DNA of 64,000 nucleotides from Beta vulgaris subsp. vulgaris (GCF_026745355.1 NC_079206.1:31359053-31423052); one strand, 5' to 3'. Positions 34,693-45,110 are shown, numbered from the stretch's first letter. Notes: generated from the sequence alone by a model not told the origin. Program-made: numbers and translations.

Positions 34693-35427
34693 ATTAGTTT
34701 TGATTTTCTTTTAAACAGCAGATGGCAGAATTAAAGATATTATAACAGCTTATAGCTTCTGTCGACATGTAATATTTGAGACGTTCACATAATCACATCC
34801 AATAGCCTGGATTATTTCATTGTCTGTTCTTGTACTCAGGGTTGTGTTCGCAAGTACAGATATTTGTCAATTCTAATGCTTCCTTTGTGAACTGTTTGCT
34901 TATACCAGAAATTCTGCTTCATCTAAACTAAGACAAAAGGAAATTAAGCGTCACAAATGATACTTAGTATAGTATTATGGCAAAATTTACCAGTAACATC
35001 AAGCACTCCCAAATATTACATATAAAACTCCAATAACACCTATCGTGGACCTTTTCAATAGTTCAATTTGAACTGAACACTTCCAATACTATCACCCCAA
35101 ACATGAACACAATCACAATGTCTCATTTGACTGCCATTTATTACTTCTATACACACTAAAGCAGTAGACGGTTGTCTTTTGGGTCAATGGCCTAATGTAA
35201 CAGTATCAATAACCCATCAAGGAAATCACCAGAATTTGCAGAAACCCCCCTATAATGACCTCCAAGCCTTAATTCACCATCTTTTACTAAACCCAGTTTC
35301 AGGAAATACCAATTCGATTAATTTACAACCTAATATCAATAATCCATCAAGGAAACCACCAGAATTCGCAGAAAAAGCCATTGATCTAGCAGAAAACTCA
35401 GTAGAAACAAGTGAAATTGAAAACCCA

Positions 35428-35852
35428 TGTTCTAAACTACATTCCTTTAACTTTAAAAGCTAGCAATTTTTCTTGTAAAATAGGTAGTGTAAGGGAAGAT
35501 GATAGATGAAATGAAACTTGACAATGAGAATAATGAAGATAACAATGAAGATGAGAGTGATCAGAACGATACAAGGGTATAAAGCTACCTTCGAAATGCA
35601 CATTTGCTGTTGTTGTTGTCTGGTGAAGGGAACGATTCTTTGACGTCGTAGTTGTCTCGCACTGTAGGATGAGCATAAGGTGGAATCTAAAATATAATCA
35701 ACGAAAAGATGACAAATTGCATTCTATGCTTCAGAATTATGCAGAAAAATCAAACAAATAGAACAAATTGCAATGTTCCAGCTGGTGTTCGTTTTGGTAT
35801 TAACTGTTGATTATAATCACAAACACGAAATCCACAATAAAAATGGACATAC
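35428..35852. other. CACTA interior without recognised exon
   Basis: No coding similarity was recognised here. A 23-base string beginning TCAACGAAAAGATGAC at 35698 recurs at 37432 in the same element, so parts of the interior were duplicated before or after capture. Confidence 0.5.
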
Positions 35853-35945
35853 CTCGTCCCATGACTTCCCCAGCGCAAGACGTGGATAAAGTGGTGCTTT
35901 AGGGTTTGCAAATGTTATGGAATTTGAAACTGCAACCACCTTTGG
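35853..35945 (-). pseudogene. Purple acid phosphatase exon (third captured)
   Basis: The exon of 31 codons starts after a TTTGTGCAG acceptor and ends at a GTATGT donor. It encodes PKVVAVSNSITFANPKAP and then YPRLALGKSWDE. These are characteristic of the N-terminal region of the large plant purple acid phosphatases (PAP1/PAP27-type inactive PAPs), just before the metallophosphatase part. It joins in frame (phase 0) to the exon at 36074-36196. The MTVTWTSG segment that should follow is not seen, so the catalytic domain was not captured. Confidence 0.85.
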
Positions 35946-36073
35946 CTGCACAAATCATGTTGACACATTATTTTTGGTTCACCCAAGATAGAACTTCTAG
36001 AAGTAATCAAAGTGAAATGCAGCAAGAAAACAGTTATCATCATAGAGATCTGAACAAGAAATTTTTCACCCAC

Positions 36074-36196
36074 ATTGGACAAGCCGCCTGAAAATAATGC
36101 AAATGAGAAATCAGCACGCTGATTGATCAGAAGGAAACGCAGAGTAGCTTTTCCATTCTTTGTGTAAACTGAATTGTTGGTGTTTGCAAACATGTA
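36074..36196 (-). pseudogene. Purple acid phosphatase exon (second captured)
   Basis: The exon of 41 codons has a TTATTCCAG acceptor and a GTGGGT donor. It contains NGKATLRFLLINQRADF and SFALFSGGLSN, highly characteristic of plant PAP1/PAP27-type proteins. The splice to the next exon restores the family order GGLSN-PKVV. Expected family sequence between SPANF and this exon (the CSAPIKY region) is missing, so an exon was lost or never captured. Confidence 0.87.
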
Positions 36197-36594
36197 CTGG
36201 AATAAGACATTCAACAAAATAATGATGAATCCAAATGCTCCACTAAGAAAAGGATTAACAAGAATAGATTACTTTCCTCATAGTATAAGTACCTTTATTG
36301 GTGTTACATATATATGGAACTTGATCTATTACATCACTTTCTGAATGACAGTTTGACGAGCTTCCATAAGTAAGAAAGTGCATAATTAGAATACTGCCCT
36401 TAAATTAAAGCAATAGTATAGCTTCTGCCTTCGACCAAAGAAGTAAAGTAACAACATGATAATATAAAACAGAAGTAAGGACACAATTCATGACGGCGGG
36501 TCAACAACAAAAGGAATAATGCTAAAGACTGACTGCAAAAGAAACAGAAAAACAATAATACAGCCAGTGCAGAAGAGGCAGCTAGAGACCATAC

Positions 36595-36686
36595 TTGAAA
36601 TTTGCTGGAGAGAAAACTCCAATCCAGTCATCTGAAGTTGGGTTGGGAGAACAAAGGTTTATGTCTATCCACTCTGCATCTTCACC
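36595..36686 (-). pseudogene. Purple acid phosphatase exon (first Fn3-like part)
   Basis: After an ATTTACAG acceptor the exon reads GEDAEWIDINLCSPNPTSDD and then WIGVFSPANF, ending at a GTATGG donor in phase 2. DDWIGVFSPANF is a hallmark of the N-terminal domain of plant purple acid phosphatases. It joins in frame to the upstream exon at 37338. The phase does not match the next retained exon, consistent with a missing exon between them. Confidence 0.87.
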
Positions 36687-37337
36687 CTGTAAATGATAAT
36701 CATACAATTATTGCAATCAAATCTATGTTTTGTAAGGAGAACTTACAAATATACAATACTGAAGGAAATGGATACTAGATTCATATTATGCACATTCCGT
36801 CATAGATCATCACAAAGATAGGAATGCAGATCCTCCATAAATGAGTAAAGTTATCTTAATTCTTAGGATGCACTATAGTAGTTTAACAGTTCCTCAAATT
36901 TACATACCTACGTAACACCATCCAAAAGAATACTTCATTTAAGTGGTTTATTTAACAAAGGGCAACTTTTGAAGAATGTTAAGACAATTCAACCTAAAAC
37001 CAGTTATTATACAATTATTTTTAAAAGTTGTAGTCTTTTAAAATTTTCATAACATTTTATATCAACTGTAGATGATGTATCACCTTCAATTAATAAAATC
37101 TATCTTTCCCCTTTAGAAATTCTTTTTCTCCTAACATTCACATTAAAAAAATAAATTGTTTTTCCTTCTTATATTTGCCTCTTTTTCTAATAAAATAAGC
37201 AAAAATCAACTTCTTTAACCTCTTCAATAGCCATAAACAAAGGGAAACAATTCTAAGTATCAAAGATTCAATCTTTGATCACATTATAAGACCTACACAT
37301 TCAACTAAATAAAAAAAACACAAAAAAAAGAGGTTAC

Positions 37338-37403
37338 CTTCAAGTCGAGTACAAGTGGAGAAGCTACAATGGAAGCATGTGGGTGTAAAGCAAGAGTAGT
37401 ACC
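37338..37403 (-). pseudogene. Purple acid phosphatase exon (N-terminal)
   Basis: The exon end encodes ALHPHASIVASPLVLDLK followed by a GTAACC donor. The family pattern here is ALxxxAxxxASPxVLGLxGE, and the next exon starts with GE, so the splice is in frame. The 5' boundary is uncertain; no clear acceptor is visible, and the capture edge may lie here. Confidence 0.75.
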
Positions 37404-37729
37404 CAAAATATTAATTTTTGATTAAGGTTGTTCAACGAAAAGATGACAAATTGCGTTCACCAAACAAAATCAGCATAAAAGTATAACAACCAATTCAAAA
37501 CATAATGCCATTTTAATTTTCAAACACCAATAACACCCAAATCAAAGTACAACAACAAAATCAACATTTATAACAATTCTAGATTATATAATCTGATATA
37601 CTCTCTGATATATAAACACTCATAACAAGTAAAATTGAAATTTATTTTCCAATTCTCATGAAATTGATGAAACCCTAGTCTCTAAAGTAAAACAAGAAAT
37701 CAAGAAATTTGAGCAAATTGAGGTGTACC

Positions 37730-37960
37730 TAGTCACGAGTCTTGGAGGTCCACTGTCGTTCGTCCACCGCCCACCGTCGTCCATCGAGTTTCGTGCAATT
37801 CGCTGCTGCAGGTAGGCCGTAGGTGAGGCAGTGAGCCATGTAGAAGATCTGAGTCACAACTCACAACACCAACACGAAGCAACCAGCAGGAGGTTCGATT
37901 GCCGAGTCACGAACGTCTTTAGGTTCGCCGGTGAGGCCGTATGAGAGAGAAGTTAAAGGG
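37730..37960 (-). other. GC-rich segment near the right CACTA end, possible first exon
   Basis: This stretch is clearly more GC-rich than its surroundings. On the minus strand it ends CTCGTGACTAG followed by GTACAC, a plausible splice donor. In CACTA elements a GC-rich first exon close to the 5' terminus is common. No coding frame is recognised. Confidence 0.35.
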
Positions 37961-38337
37961 ACTGTATCTCAGATTGTATGAGAGAAAAGGGAGTTTTTGA
38001 GAGATGTGAGAATTGAGCGTGAATTTGTTAAAATATTCTTTTTTTTTTAGTTTGGTGTTACTAGTTACATCCGCCACTGCAGCATATATGGATGAAATAA
38101 TATTTTTAAAAAGATATAAAATTAAAATCACCCCTTAATAGGAATAAGTGGTTTCTTTAATATTGAACATTCTTGAGAAGGTTTAAAGAAACCACCTTTT
38201 AAAGAAAGAGGTCTCCTTTATCATGTTATAACAGACCACTTTTCTAACAAATTAGGTGTTTTTAGCTGAATAATCACTTATGTCATTAAGGAGGTCTCTC
38301 ATAGGTGATACTTTTGCACCTATTTGTATTAGTGTTA

Positions 38338-38531
38338 GGGATGCTGATGCTACCAAAGTTCCTGCAGAGTACCAAAAGCTATTTGTCCTAAATAAGAGTT
38401 ATTATAGACCAGTAGTAGACCAAATTACATAAGATCAAATGTTTTTTGTAATTTGGGAAAAGGGGGTAACAAGAGATAAAGTTCAATAAAAGAGAGGGGT
38501 TAGCAGCAAAATAGAATAAGAAGAGAAGAAA
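38338..38531 (-). other. Sirevirus 3' untranslated sequence
   Basis: This is A/T-rich sequence between the CACTA insertion and the env-like ORF stop. The plus strand has a pyrimidine/purine-biased patch near 38455-38470 (AAAAGGGGGTAAC), but on the plus strand, so it is not a PPT for this element. Nothing else was seen. Confidence 0.5.
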
Positions 38532-40097
38532 TCAATCAGCTCCAAAGTCGTTTTCAGTCCCATCATCTTCTTCCTCCTCAAGATGCTCTGAAACATCTTC
38601 TTTGTTTTCTTCCTCCTCCTCTTTTTCTTTCTCCTCGGAAACCAGTTCATCATCATCTTCATCACCAGCAACATGGGATGACTTTTCCTTTGCCTCAAAA
38701 TCATCTCTACCCTGAATACCAGCTTTGTCAAGGCGAACCTCAACTCTCCTGTAGGATTCTTGAAGAGCAGTGCAAAGTTGAGTAACACTATTCAGCATAT
38801 TCTGCATCATCTGGTTCTGGTCACTTAACTGTTTCACCAGGCATAAGTAGCATGAACTGATTCCGTACTGGTCCCTTCACCAACAGCAGCACCCTTTGCT
38901 TCACTTTTCATTTTTCAAACACCACCTGCATATGACATACCCTTCTGACCTATAATATGATTCGTAAGGTGAGACATGGTGCCATAGTCTCCCACCATAC
39001 GAATTTTCCAATGAGTGAATACTAAGGTCAGCCATCCTCCATAGGGTAGTGCATGCTTAGCCTTCTCCACATAGCAGATCATGTGACCCAATATCATAGC
39101 AGGGAGGTTGACAGGAATATGTTCCATGAGATAGTATATGAGAACACTATCCATCAACTGGACACTCATGCGGCCTTGTGCTCTGGGAAACACAATCTTT
39201 GAGGCTATGGTATGAATGATCCTCATGATGGGCTCCCTTAAGTGGCCAATGGTGTATCCCTATTTAGGGTCAGGTGGACCAGTAAATAACCTGGTCAGGA
39301 TCTGTTCTGTTGTGAGGCCTTTAACTGTTGGCCAGTTCTCACTTGAGTACTCATCAAGTCCCTTGTTTGGGACTTTGAGAATTTCAGCCAAAAGCTTCTC
39401 AGATAAATTAATGGGAGTGCCCTTAACAAAAGAAAAGTAGGACCCATCGTCCTTAGTATGGAGGTGTTCATAAAATTCCTCAACCAAAGGCATAAACACA
39501 TCAAGTTCTTTGGCAAACAACATAGACCATTTCTGAAATCCTAAAGCTTCCTTAACCTCATGCAAGAATTTCTGACCAACCCAACTCTTTGCAACAGAAA
39601 AACCAACCAGAATAGACCTAGCCCTCAAATCATACAAAGGCTCGGGAGTGATAGACTTACTTTTCTTGGGTTTAGAACCCTCTGCAGCAACAATAGCAGG
39701 CAACTTTCTCTTTTTGTCGGCTGGGAACAGTTCTTGTTCTGGTTCCTGCACAATCTCCTTGCCTTTGGAAGATTTAGCACTCTTCCTAGCAATCGTCTTT
39801 ATCCTTGTGCCCTTGCTAGCAACAGCTTTAACATCCTCCTTCTTATGAACTTCCCCCTCAACAACAGCACCTTCCTTCTTCTTTAATTTCTCCACTGGTT
39901 TGGGTGTGATTTTGTGGTTGCTGGCTTCTCGGAATTCCTTCGTATTAAATTAAAGGTTCTTCTTCCTCATCTTCAACCTCTTCCTCCACAATCGGATCCT
40001 CCACTGGTTCAGCCACTTCCTTTGCTTTCTTACTTGCAATTTTGGGAGATTCTTCAACCTCCTTTTCGACCAGCCTAGTACTCCTTCTTTTTGACAT
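38532..40097 (-). pseudogene. Sirevirus env-like ORF
   Basis: This ORF lies 3' of pol on the same strand, where Sireviruses carry their envelope-like gene. It starts at 40097 (MSKRRSTRLVEKEVEESPK), is Lys/Glu-rich at the N-terminus, and has a central conserved part (YDLRARSILVGF, EALGFQKWSMLFAKELDV, GLTTEQIL, IPVNLPAMILGHM). A Gln/Asn-rich coiled-coil-like segment and a strongly acidic tail (EEKEKEEEEEN, EEEEDDGTEN) follow. The central part matches proteins annotated as envelope-like or putative plant transposon protein in other plants. Breaks: a frameshift near 39950, a stop at 39260-39262, and a further stop after SYAGGV near 38915. A role in particle release or entry is only hypothetical for this group. 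Confidence 0.78.
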
Positions 40098-40686
40098 GAT
40101 GAGATTGAATTCCCTCTGTTTTGAGCACTTGAGAATAAGAAAAGAAAAACTTGAACAATTTGTGTTTCAAGAATTCGAGAAAAAAGGAGTAGAAGAAGAA
40201 ATTAGGGTTTGATCGAGAGAAAGTAAGCAGCTAAAGAAAAAAAAAAGGAAAATATGTGATCAAAGAGAATAAGAGAGAAATAAGGAAAGTATGATCACAT
40301 GCAAGAATATATATAAGATGGTAAGAAAAAAAAATCAAACGGATATATCTGTTCTTCCAAACTGCAGTTGCCTTAATTACAACCGTCACTTCATTTATTT
40401 TCCTAATTTGAAATTTGAAAAATAAACAAAATATTCGAGAATAACCGCCTCAAGAATCTGGTTCCCAAGTGGTCTGCAACTGATCTGTGCCAACTTACCT
40501 TTTTTAAGACTTATGCTTAAGTACCCAAGTACTAAGATGATCAGTTCAGCATCGCATAAGAACTTTGTAAGCCCTAAAAAGCAAAAGAAAAAAGTACAAA
40601 AGAAAAAAAAATATATACACAAATTGACATCATTTGACTAGCCAAAGGGACAAGTCAAGACCTAAGAGCTCATTGTCTAATTTTAA
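40098..40686 (-). other. Sirevirus spacer between env-like ORF and pol
   Basis: This is an AT-rich non-coding spacer with long A runs near 40235 and 40330. On the minus strand it separates the RNase H stop from the env-like start, a position where a splice acceptor for a subgenomic env transcript would be expected. I see no decisive signal. Confidence 0.5.
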
Positions 40687-41574
40687 TCATACCCAACAAG
40701 GTACGAAGCTTGATGAACACTTTTTGCTCAAAGGTTTTGTAAATATGTCAGCTAGTTGATCTTCTGACCTGCAAAACTCCAACTCAACATTACCTTTTTC
40801 AACATTGTCCCTTAGAAAATGATGCCTAATCTCAATATGCTTGGTTTTAGAATGCTGGACAGGATTTTTCGAAATATTGATTGCACTTGTGTTATCACAT
40901 AAAATAGGAACACTTCCGAAACAGACCCCAAAATCCTTTAGTTGTGACTTTATCCACAAGTATTGAGCACACACAAAGCAGCAGCAATGTACTCAGACTC
41001 AGCTGTGGATAGTGCTAAGAATTTTGTTTCTTAGATCCCCATGAAATGAGACAAGAACCTAAGAAGTGGGCCATTCCAGAAGTACTCTTCCTGTCCACAA
41101 TAAAACCAGCAAAGTCAGCATCTGTTATCCAATGAGGCTCATGCTGCTGCCCTTTGGATACCACAAACACAAATCATCAGTACCATTGAGATATCTAAGA
41201 ATCCTTTTAACAGCCTTTAGGTGAGATTCTTTAGGGTTGCTTTGAAATCTCGCACACAACCCTACTGAAAACACTATATCTGGCCTACTGGCTGTTAAGT
41301 AAAGCAATGAGCCAATCATACCTTTGTATAGCGTGCCCTCAACATCCTTTCCCTTCTCATCAAGGCTTAATTTTGTAGAAGTTGGAATAGGTGTTTCATA
41401 GGACTTGCTATCCTGCAGACCATTCCTCTTCAACAGTTCCTTGAGGTAATTCTGTTGATGGATCATGATTCCATCTTTGGTTTGCTTGATTTAAAGGCCA
41501 AGGAAGAATCCAAGTTCTCCCATCATACTCATCTCAAATTCGCTCTTCATCAAATCTCTTGAGCTACCTAATTT
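40687..41574 (-). pseudogene. Copia RNase H and reverse transcriptase C-terminus
   Basis: RNase H has DADFAG near 41110, STAESEYIAA near 41000 and DNTSAINISKNPV near 40880, then HHFLRDNVEKG and QLADIFTKPL. These are the acidic residues and end motif of Copia RNase H. Upstream is the RT tail (GMIGSLLYLTASRPDI near 41270, LKRNGLQD near 41430). The part containing the catalytic YVDD and everything N-terminal of LMKSEFEMSMMGELGFF is missing. The sequence jumps from the region after integrase to this point near 41575. Frameshifts lie near 41125 and 41030, and a stop replaces Gln after FFLGL near 41495. Confidence 0.9.
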
Positions 41575-42590
41575 TGTACTGGACTAGACTCTTCCTCTCT
41601 ATGAGAGTTGTGTGGTGAGCCTGGTTCAGCACCTTCTTCATCCTTAGCTCCTATAAAGTTCAGCATACCAATTTCGAACTCATCAGCATCTTCAACCTGC
41701 ACATGCTTGCTGAACATGCTAGTCTCATCAAACAAGACATGGATACTTTGTTTAACACACAAGGTTCTTTTATTGAAAACTTTGTATGCCTTGCTGTGTG
41801 AAGAGTATCCAACGAAAACAGCCTCATCACTCCTAGGATCAAACTTGTCCAAACTTGATTTACCATTATTGTGTACAAAACATTTGCACCCAAAAATACA
41901 TAAATGTATAATGTTTGGTTTTCTTCCCCTAAGGAGCTCATAAGGTGTTTTCTTCAGTAAAGGTCTCGACATTACTCTATTCAAAATATAACACGCAGTA
42001 CTCACAGCGTCAACCCAGAAGTTTCTAGGAAGACCACTCTCTAGAAGCATTGTTCTGGCCATTTCTTCTAGAGTGCGATTTTTCCTTTCAACCACTCCAT
42101 TTTGTTGTGGAGTTCAAGGAGCTGAAAAATTATGAGATACACCATGATCATTACAGTAGGTTACGAAGCTGACATTATCAAATTCAGAACCATGATCAGA
42201 CCGGATAGGGACCAGTTGATGACTAATCTTGTTTTGGACTTGTTCTACCAGAATCTCAAATTGTTCAAAAGTTTCATTTTTAAACTTCAAAAAGATTGTC
42301 CAAGTGAAACGAGAATAATCATCAACTAACACAAACACATAACTATGACCATTTCAACTTTGCACACGCATGGACCCACATAAGTCCATGTGTACAAGTT
42401 CGAAAGGTCTAGTTGTGCTTACAAACTTCTTTGGCTGGAAAGAGGACTTGACATGTTTACATTTAGCACATTCATGACAAATATGATCTGCAGCAAACTT
42501 GATGTTAGGTAAACCTATCACCAAGTCTTGAGATCTGAGTTTATTGAGCAAAGAAAAACTTGCATGTACAAGTCTCTTATACCACAACCA
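41575..42590 (-). pseudogene. Copia integrase
   Basis: The GAG-pre-integrase zinc-binding part (WYKRLVHASF, CHECAKCKHVKSSF) lies at 42400-42590. The core has VHMDLCG (first Asp, near 42380), IRSDHGSEFDN (second Asp, near 42190) and the Glu of MVERKNRTLEEMAR (near 42085). The C-terminal part includes YELLRGRKPNI and FGCKCFVHNNGK, then VFVGYSSHSKAYKVFNKRT (about 41800-41900). Breaks: a stop between core halves near 42350 and one near 42115. The C-terminal extension ends SSPVQN at the deletion point. Confidence 0.9.
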
Positions 42591-42900
42591 ATGATCACCC
42601 TTTATAACACTAAGACAAGTGGCACTGGTCTTTGGAATCTGACTTAAAAATGTTATGTAAACATTATTATGTCAAAATCCCTTGCAGACTAGTTCCCTTG
42701 TTTCAGTGTTGACTATATGACTAAGATTGGTTTCAAATTCAACATGGTTTCCTTTGTCACATAGTTGAGAAATGCTCAAGAGGTTATGTTTCAAACCTTC
42801 TACAAAGTAAACATCTCCTGACATGTGTCTTGAGCAACCACTGTCCAAATACCAATATGGTTTTGCTCTCACTCTAACCTGCACGAACAAATCAAGGTTT
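42591..42900 (-). pseudogene. Copia protease
   Basis: YWYLDSGCSRHMSGD near 42800-42860 is the active-site region of Copia aspartic proteases, followed by LLSISQLCDKGNHVEF typical of the protease C-terminus. A stop after GF near 42672 separates it from the pre-integrase region. The product would cleave the Gag-Pol polyprotein. Confidence 0.88.
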
Positions 42901-43970
42901 AGTTTTAGGAACCCAGATTTTCTTGGGTTCCTTGTCCTTGGAAACTGGTTTGACTCTGTCCTTTCTAACCCAGATTTGTTTTACATTGGTCTTCTTTGTT
43001 TTCATGTTTTCCATTGTTAGACCAATTGTGTGTGTGACCTTCTGATAAAGGCATTGTGAACATGAGACTGATTTCTTTTATCATGTTTTTGCTTAGTCCA
43101 ACAAGTATTAATAACATGACCATTCTTACCACAGTAGGTACATACGTGCATGTCCTTTGCAAACACGTACTTACCTCTCTTGAATTCAGAAATCCAAGTC
43201 TCATCTCTTCCCAACTTTGGTGGCTGTTGGGAACTGGTTCCAGAATACCCTAATCCAAACCTCTGAGGATTACCAGGTTTGAGTCAGAATGTTTAAAGTA
43301 CTCTGAGCATCGAGCAACCTTGTTCATCTGTCTCAAGCAGTCACTCAAATCCTGTTCCTTGGTTTCAAGTTTCTTAAGTTGAGCTTCATTAAATTCTGCA
43401 GCAATGGCAAGATCCAACTTTGCCTTATGAAGCTCATCCTTAAGTTTTGAAACCAGTTCTGGATCTGGTTCAGAAGTGGTCGCAATGTTCTTGCCTTTTC
43501 TTATGTATAATTCGGATTGAAGATCACAGATCTTACCCTCATATTCCAAACATAAGTCTTCGACATTAACACTAGGACCACTTGTGCTAGCAAAAGAAGC
43601 TTTCAAATCCACATACTCATTGAACAATTCTTCCACATCATCAATTAGATAATTATGAGCCAAAATTAAATCAGAATGTTCTAAATAAAGCTTTTCTGTT
43701 TGAGTAACTCGAAATTTATACCTTCAACTTCAGCCTCCTTGAGTTTACTAAATCCTCTATCATTATTTTGATAAAAATCAGTTTTTGAAAAATCTGATTG
43801 AGGTCTTAGCATCTCAAGCTCAATGTTCTTCTGATCCAAACTTATTTCAAGCTCTGAAATTTTTTCTTTCAGTTCTGTACAAATAAGTTCAAGTTCAGCA
43901 GAACGCTTTCACTTAGGTCTAAGTTTCGAGTTACCTCTTCAACTTCTTTTTGTTAGCTTTATAAGCAGCA
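42901..43970 (-). pseudogene. Sirevirus gag C-terminal and gag-pol linker region
   Basis: This contains a second CCHC knuckle (CTYCGKNGHVINTC near 43120). To its right is a coiled-coil-rich stretch with Glu/Lys/Leu repeats (LKDELHKAKLDLAIAAEFN near 43400, LETKEQDLSDCLRQMN near 43340). Such an extended coiled-coil linker between gag and protease is usual in Sireviruses. Several frameshifts and stops occur (near 43665, 43240 and 43020). Confidence 0.75.
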
Positions 43971-45110
43971 TTTCCTTTAACATTTTGTTCAATAGCAGAA
44001 TCAATAAAACCAGTAACTCATCTCTATCACAAAATCTCATTTGTTCTTGCATATTAGAGATAGTTACCTATTCTTCCTCGGAAGAGCTGCTTCCTGCCAT
44101 GAGACACATGTGTCCTTTCTTTCCTAAACTGGTCTGCCTTGGCTATGTCTCCAATCAGAGCAGTCACACATATTAGGGCTTCATCTTCCTCGCTTTCACC
44201 ACCTGAATTAGAATCACCCCAGGCGGCTAGCATAGCCCTCTTAGTCATTTTCTTCTCTTTCTGTCCTCCTTTATCATTCTTCCATGCTGGACAATCCTTG
44301 ATCATGTGTCCAATTTCTCCACATTTGAAGCAACCTGAAGCTGGTCTTCTTCGAGTTGCCCTTGTTCTTCCAAGACTTCCCCTTGAACTGCGTTATAAGA
44401 CTCCTCTCAAACCTCTTAGCCATGAGCCAACTCATCGAGATCTTCATCATTTTCCTCACCCTTCAAATCTAACCCACGACTTTTGGTTGTGCTTTCCTCC
44501 TTTGAATCCACCAACATCTCATGAGTCATTAATGACCCAATAAGTTGTTCCATGGACAAGGTCGTTAGGTTCATAGCAATCACCTTGGGTAGCCATTTAC
44601 CTGTCAAACTTCTCAAGATCTTTCTCACCAAATCTTCATTAGTAAAGTTCTTTCCAAGAGATTTAAGTTCATTGATAATTGTCATGAAACGAGTAAACAT
44701 ATCTCTTATATTTTCATCTCGGTTCATATCAAAAGTTTCATATTTAGACATAAGCATATCAACTTTAGATTCCTGACTTCATAGTGCCTTCATAGGCTAA
44801 TTCTAAGGTTTCCCATATTTCCTTAGCAGTAGAATGCTAAATACGGCTTACCTCATTCTGAGCAATACCTTGTTGAAGTAGTGACATGGCCTTTGCATTC
44901 TTCTCGAAGGTCTTCAGATCTGTAGTAGTGTACTCACTCTCCTTCTTCTCTGTTCCATCTGATTTGTTAGCCACCTTCATTGGTCCATTTCTGATGAATA
45001 TCCAGCACCCATAGTCTGTGCCAATGATCACATTTCTCATGCAATTCTTCCACCAAGGATAGTTGGTTCCTTGATCCTCCGGATCCACTAGTCATTTCTT
45101 GAGTAGTCAT
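43971..45110 (-). pseudogene. Sirevirus gag (UBN2-type)
   Basis: The N-terminal part has NYPWWKNCMRNVIIGTDYG (near 45050) and AMSLLQQGIAQNEVSRI (near 44860). The UBN2-like middle is SKYETFDMNRDENIRDMF and RKILRSLTGKWLPKV (44590-44760). The first CCHC knuckle CFKCGEIGHMIKDC is at about 44285-44330. The likely start codon is at 45110, out of frame with the conserved region, so at least one frameshift follows it. Others lie near 44835, 44770 and 44420. Confidence 0.88.

Larger units (their letters stand above)
28514..35427. repeat. Tandem duplication, unit 2 (6914 bp)
   Basis: This is a direct repeat of 21574-28513 with the same order: Gypsy protease/gag (internal D), PBS, LTR5, Sirevirus fragment and CACTA left half. 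The unit ends where CACTA sequence continues uninterrupted (AAACCCATGTTC at 35421). Differences from unit 1 are mainly scattered one-base losses plus a few substitutions. Confidence 0.95.
33130..38334 (-). mobile_element. Non-autonomous CACTA transposon carrying captured exons
   Basis: The left end is CACTACTACAATAAAG and the right end on the minus strand is CACTAATACAAATAGG (12 of 16 match). The 3-bp flanks are CTA (33127-33129) and TTA (38335-38337), a near match for a CACTA target duplication. Both ends carry dense subterminal motifs (AGAGACCAC, AGGTGGTCT, ATAAGTGGTT) over about 330 bp left and 200 bp right. No TNPD/TNP2 transposase frame is visible in 5.2 kb, so it would depend on an autonomous partner. 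Inside, on the minus strand, are exons of a purple acid phosphatase and of unidentified genes, plus a plus-strand tRNA-Thr relic. This is the Pack-CACTA type of gene capture. Confidence 0.8.

Noticed and set aside
35853..37403. Functional host purple acid phosphatase gene
   Set aside because: Only N-terminal exons are present, one exon appears missing by phase, the metal-binding phosphatase domain is absent, and the exons lie between CACTA termini.
38041..38053. Homopolymer T run as a terminator
   Set aside because: It is a eukaryotic locus; the run lies inside the CACTA subterminal region, with no hairpin and no adjacent gene end.
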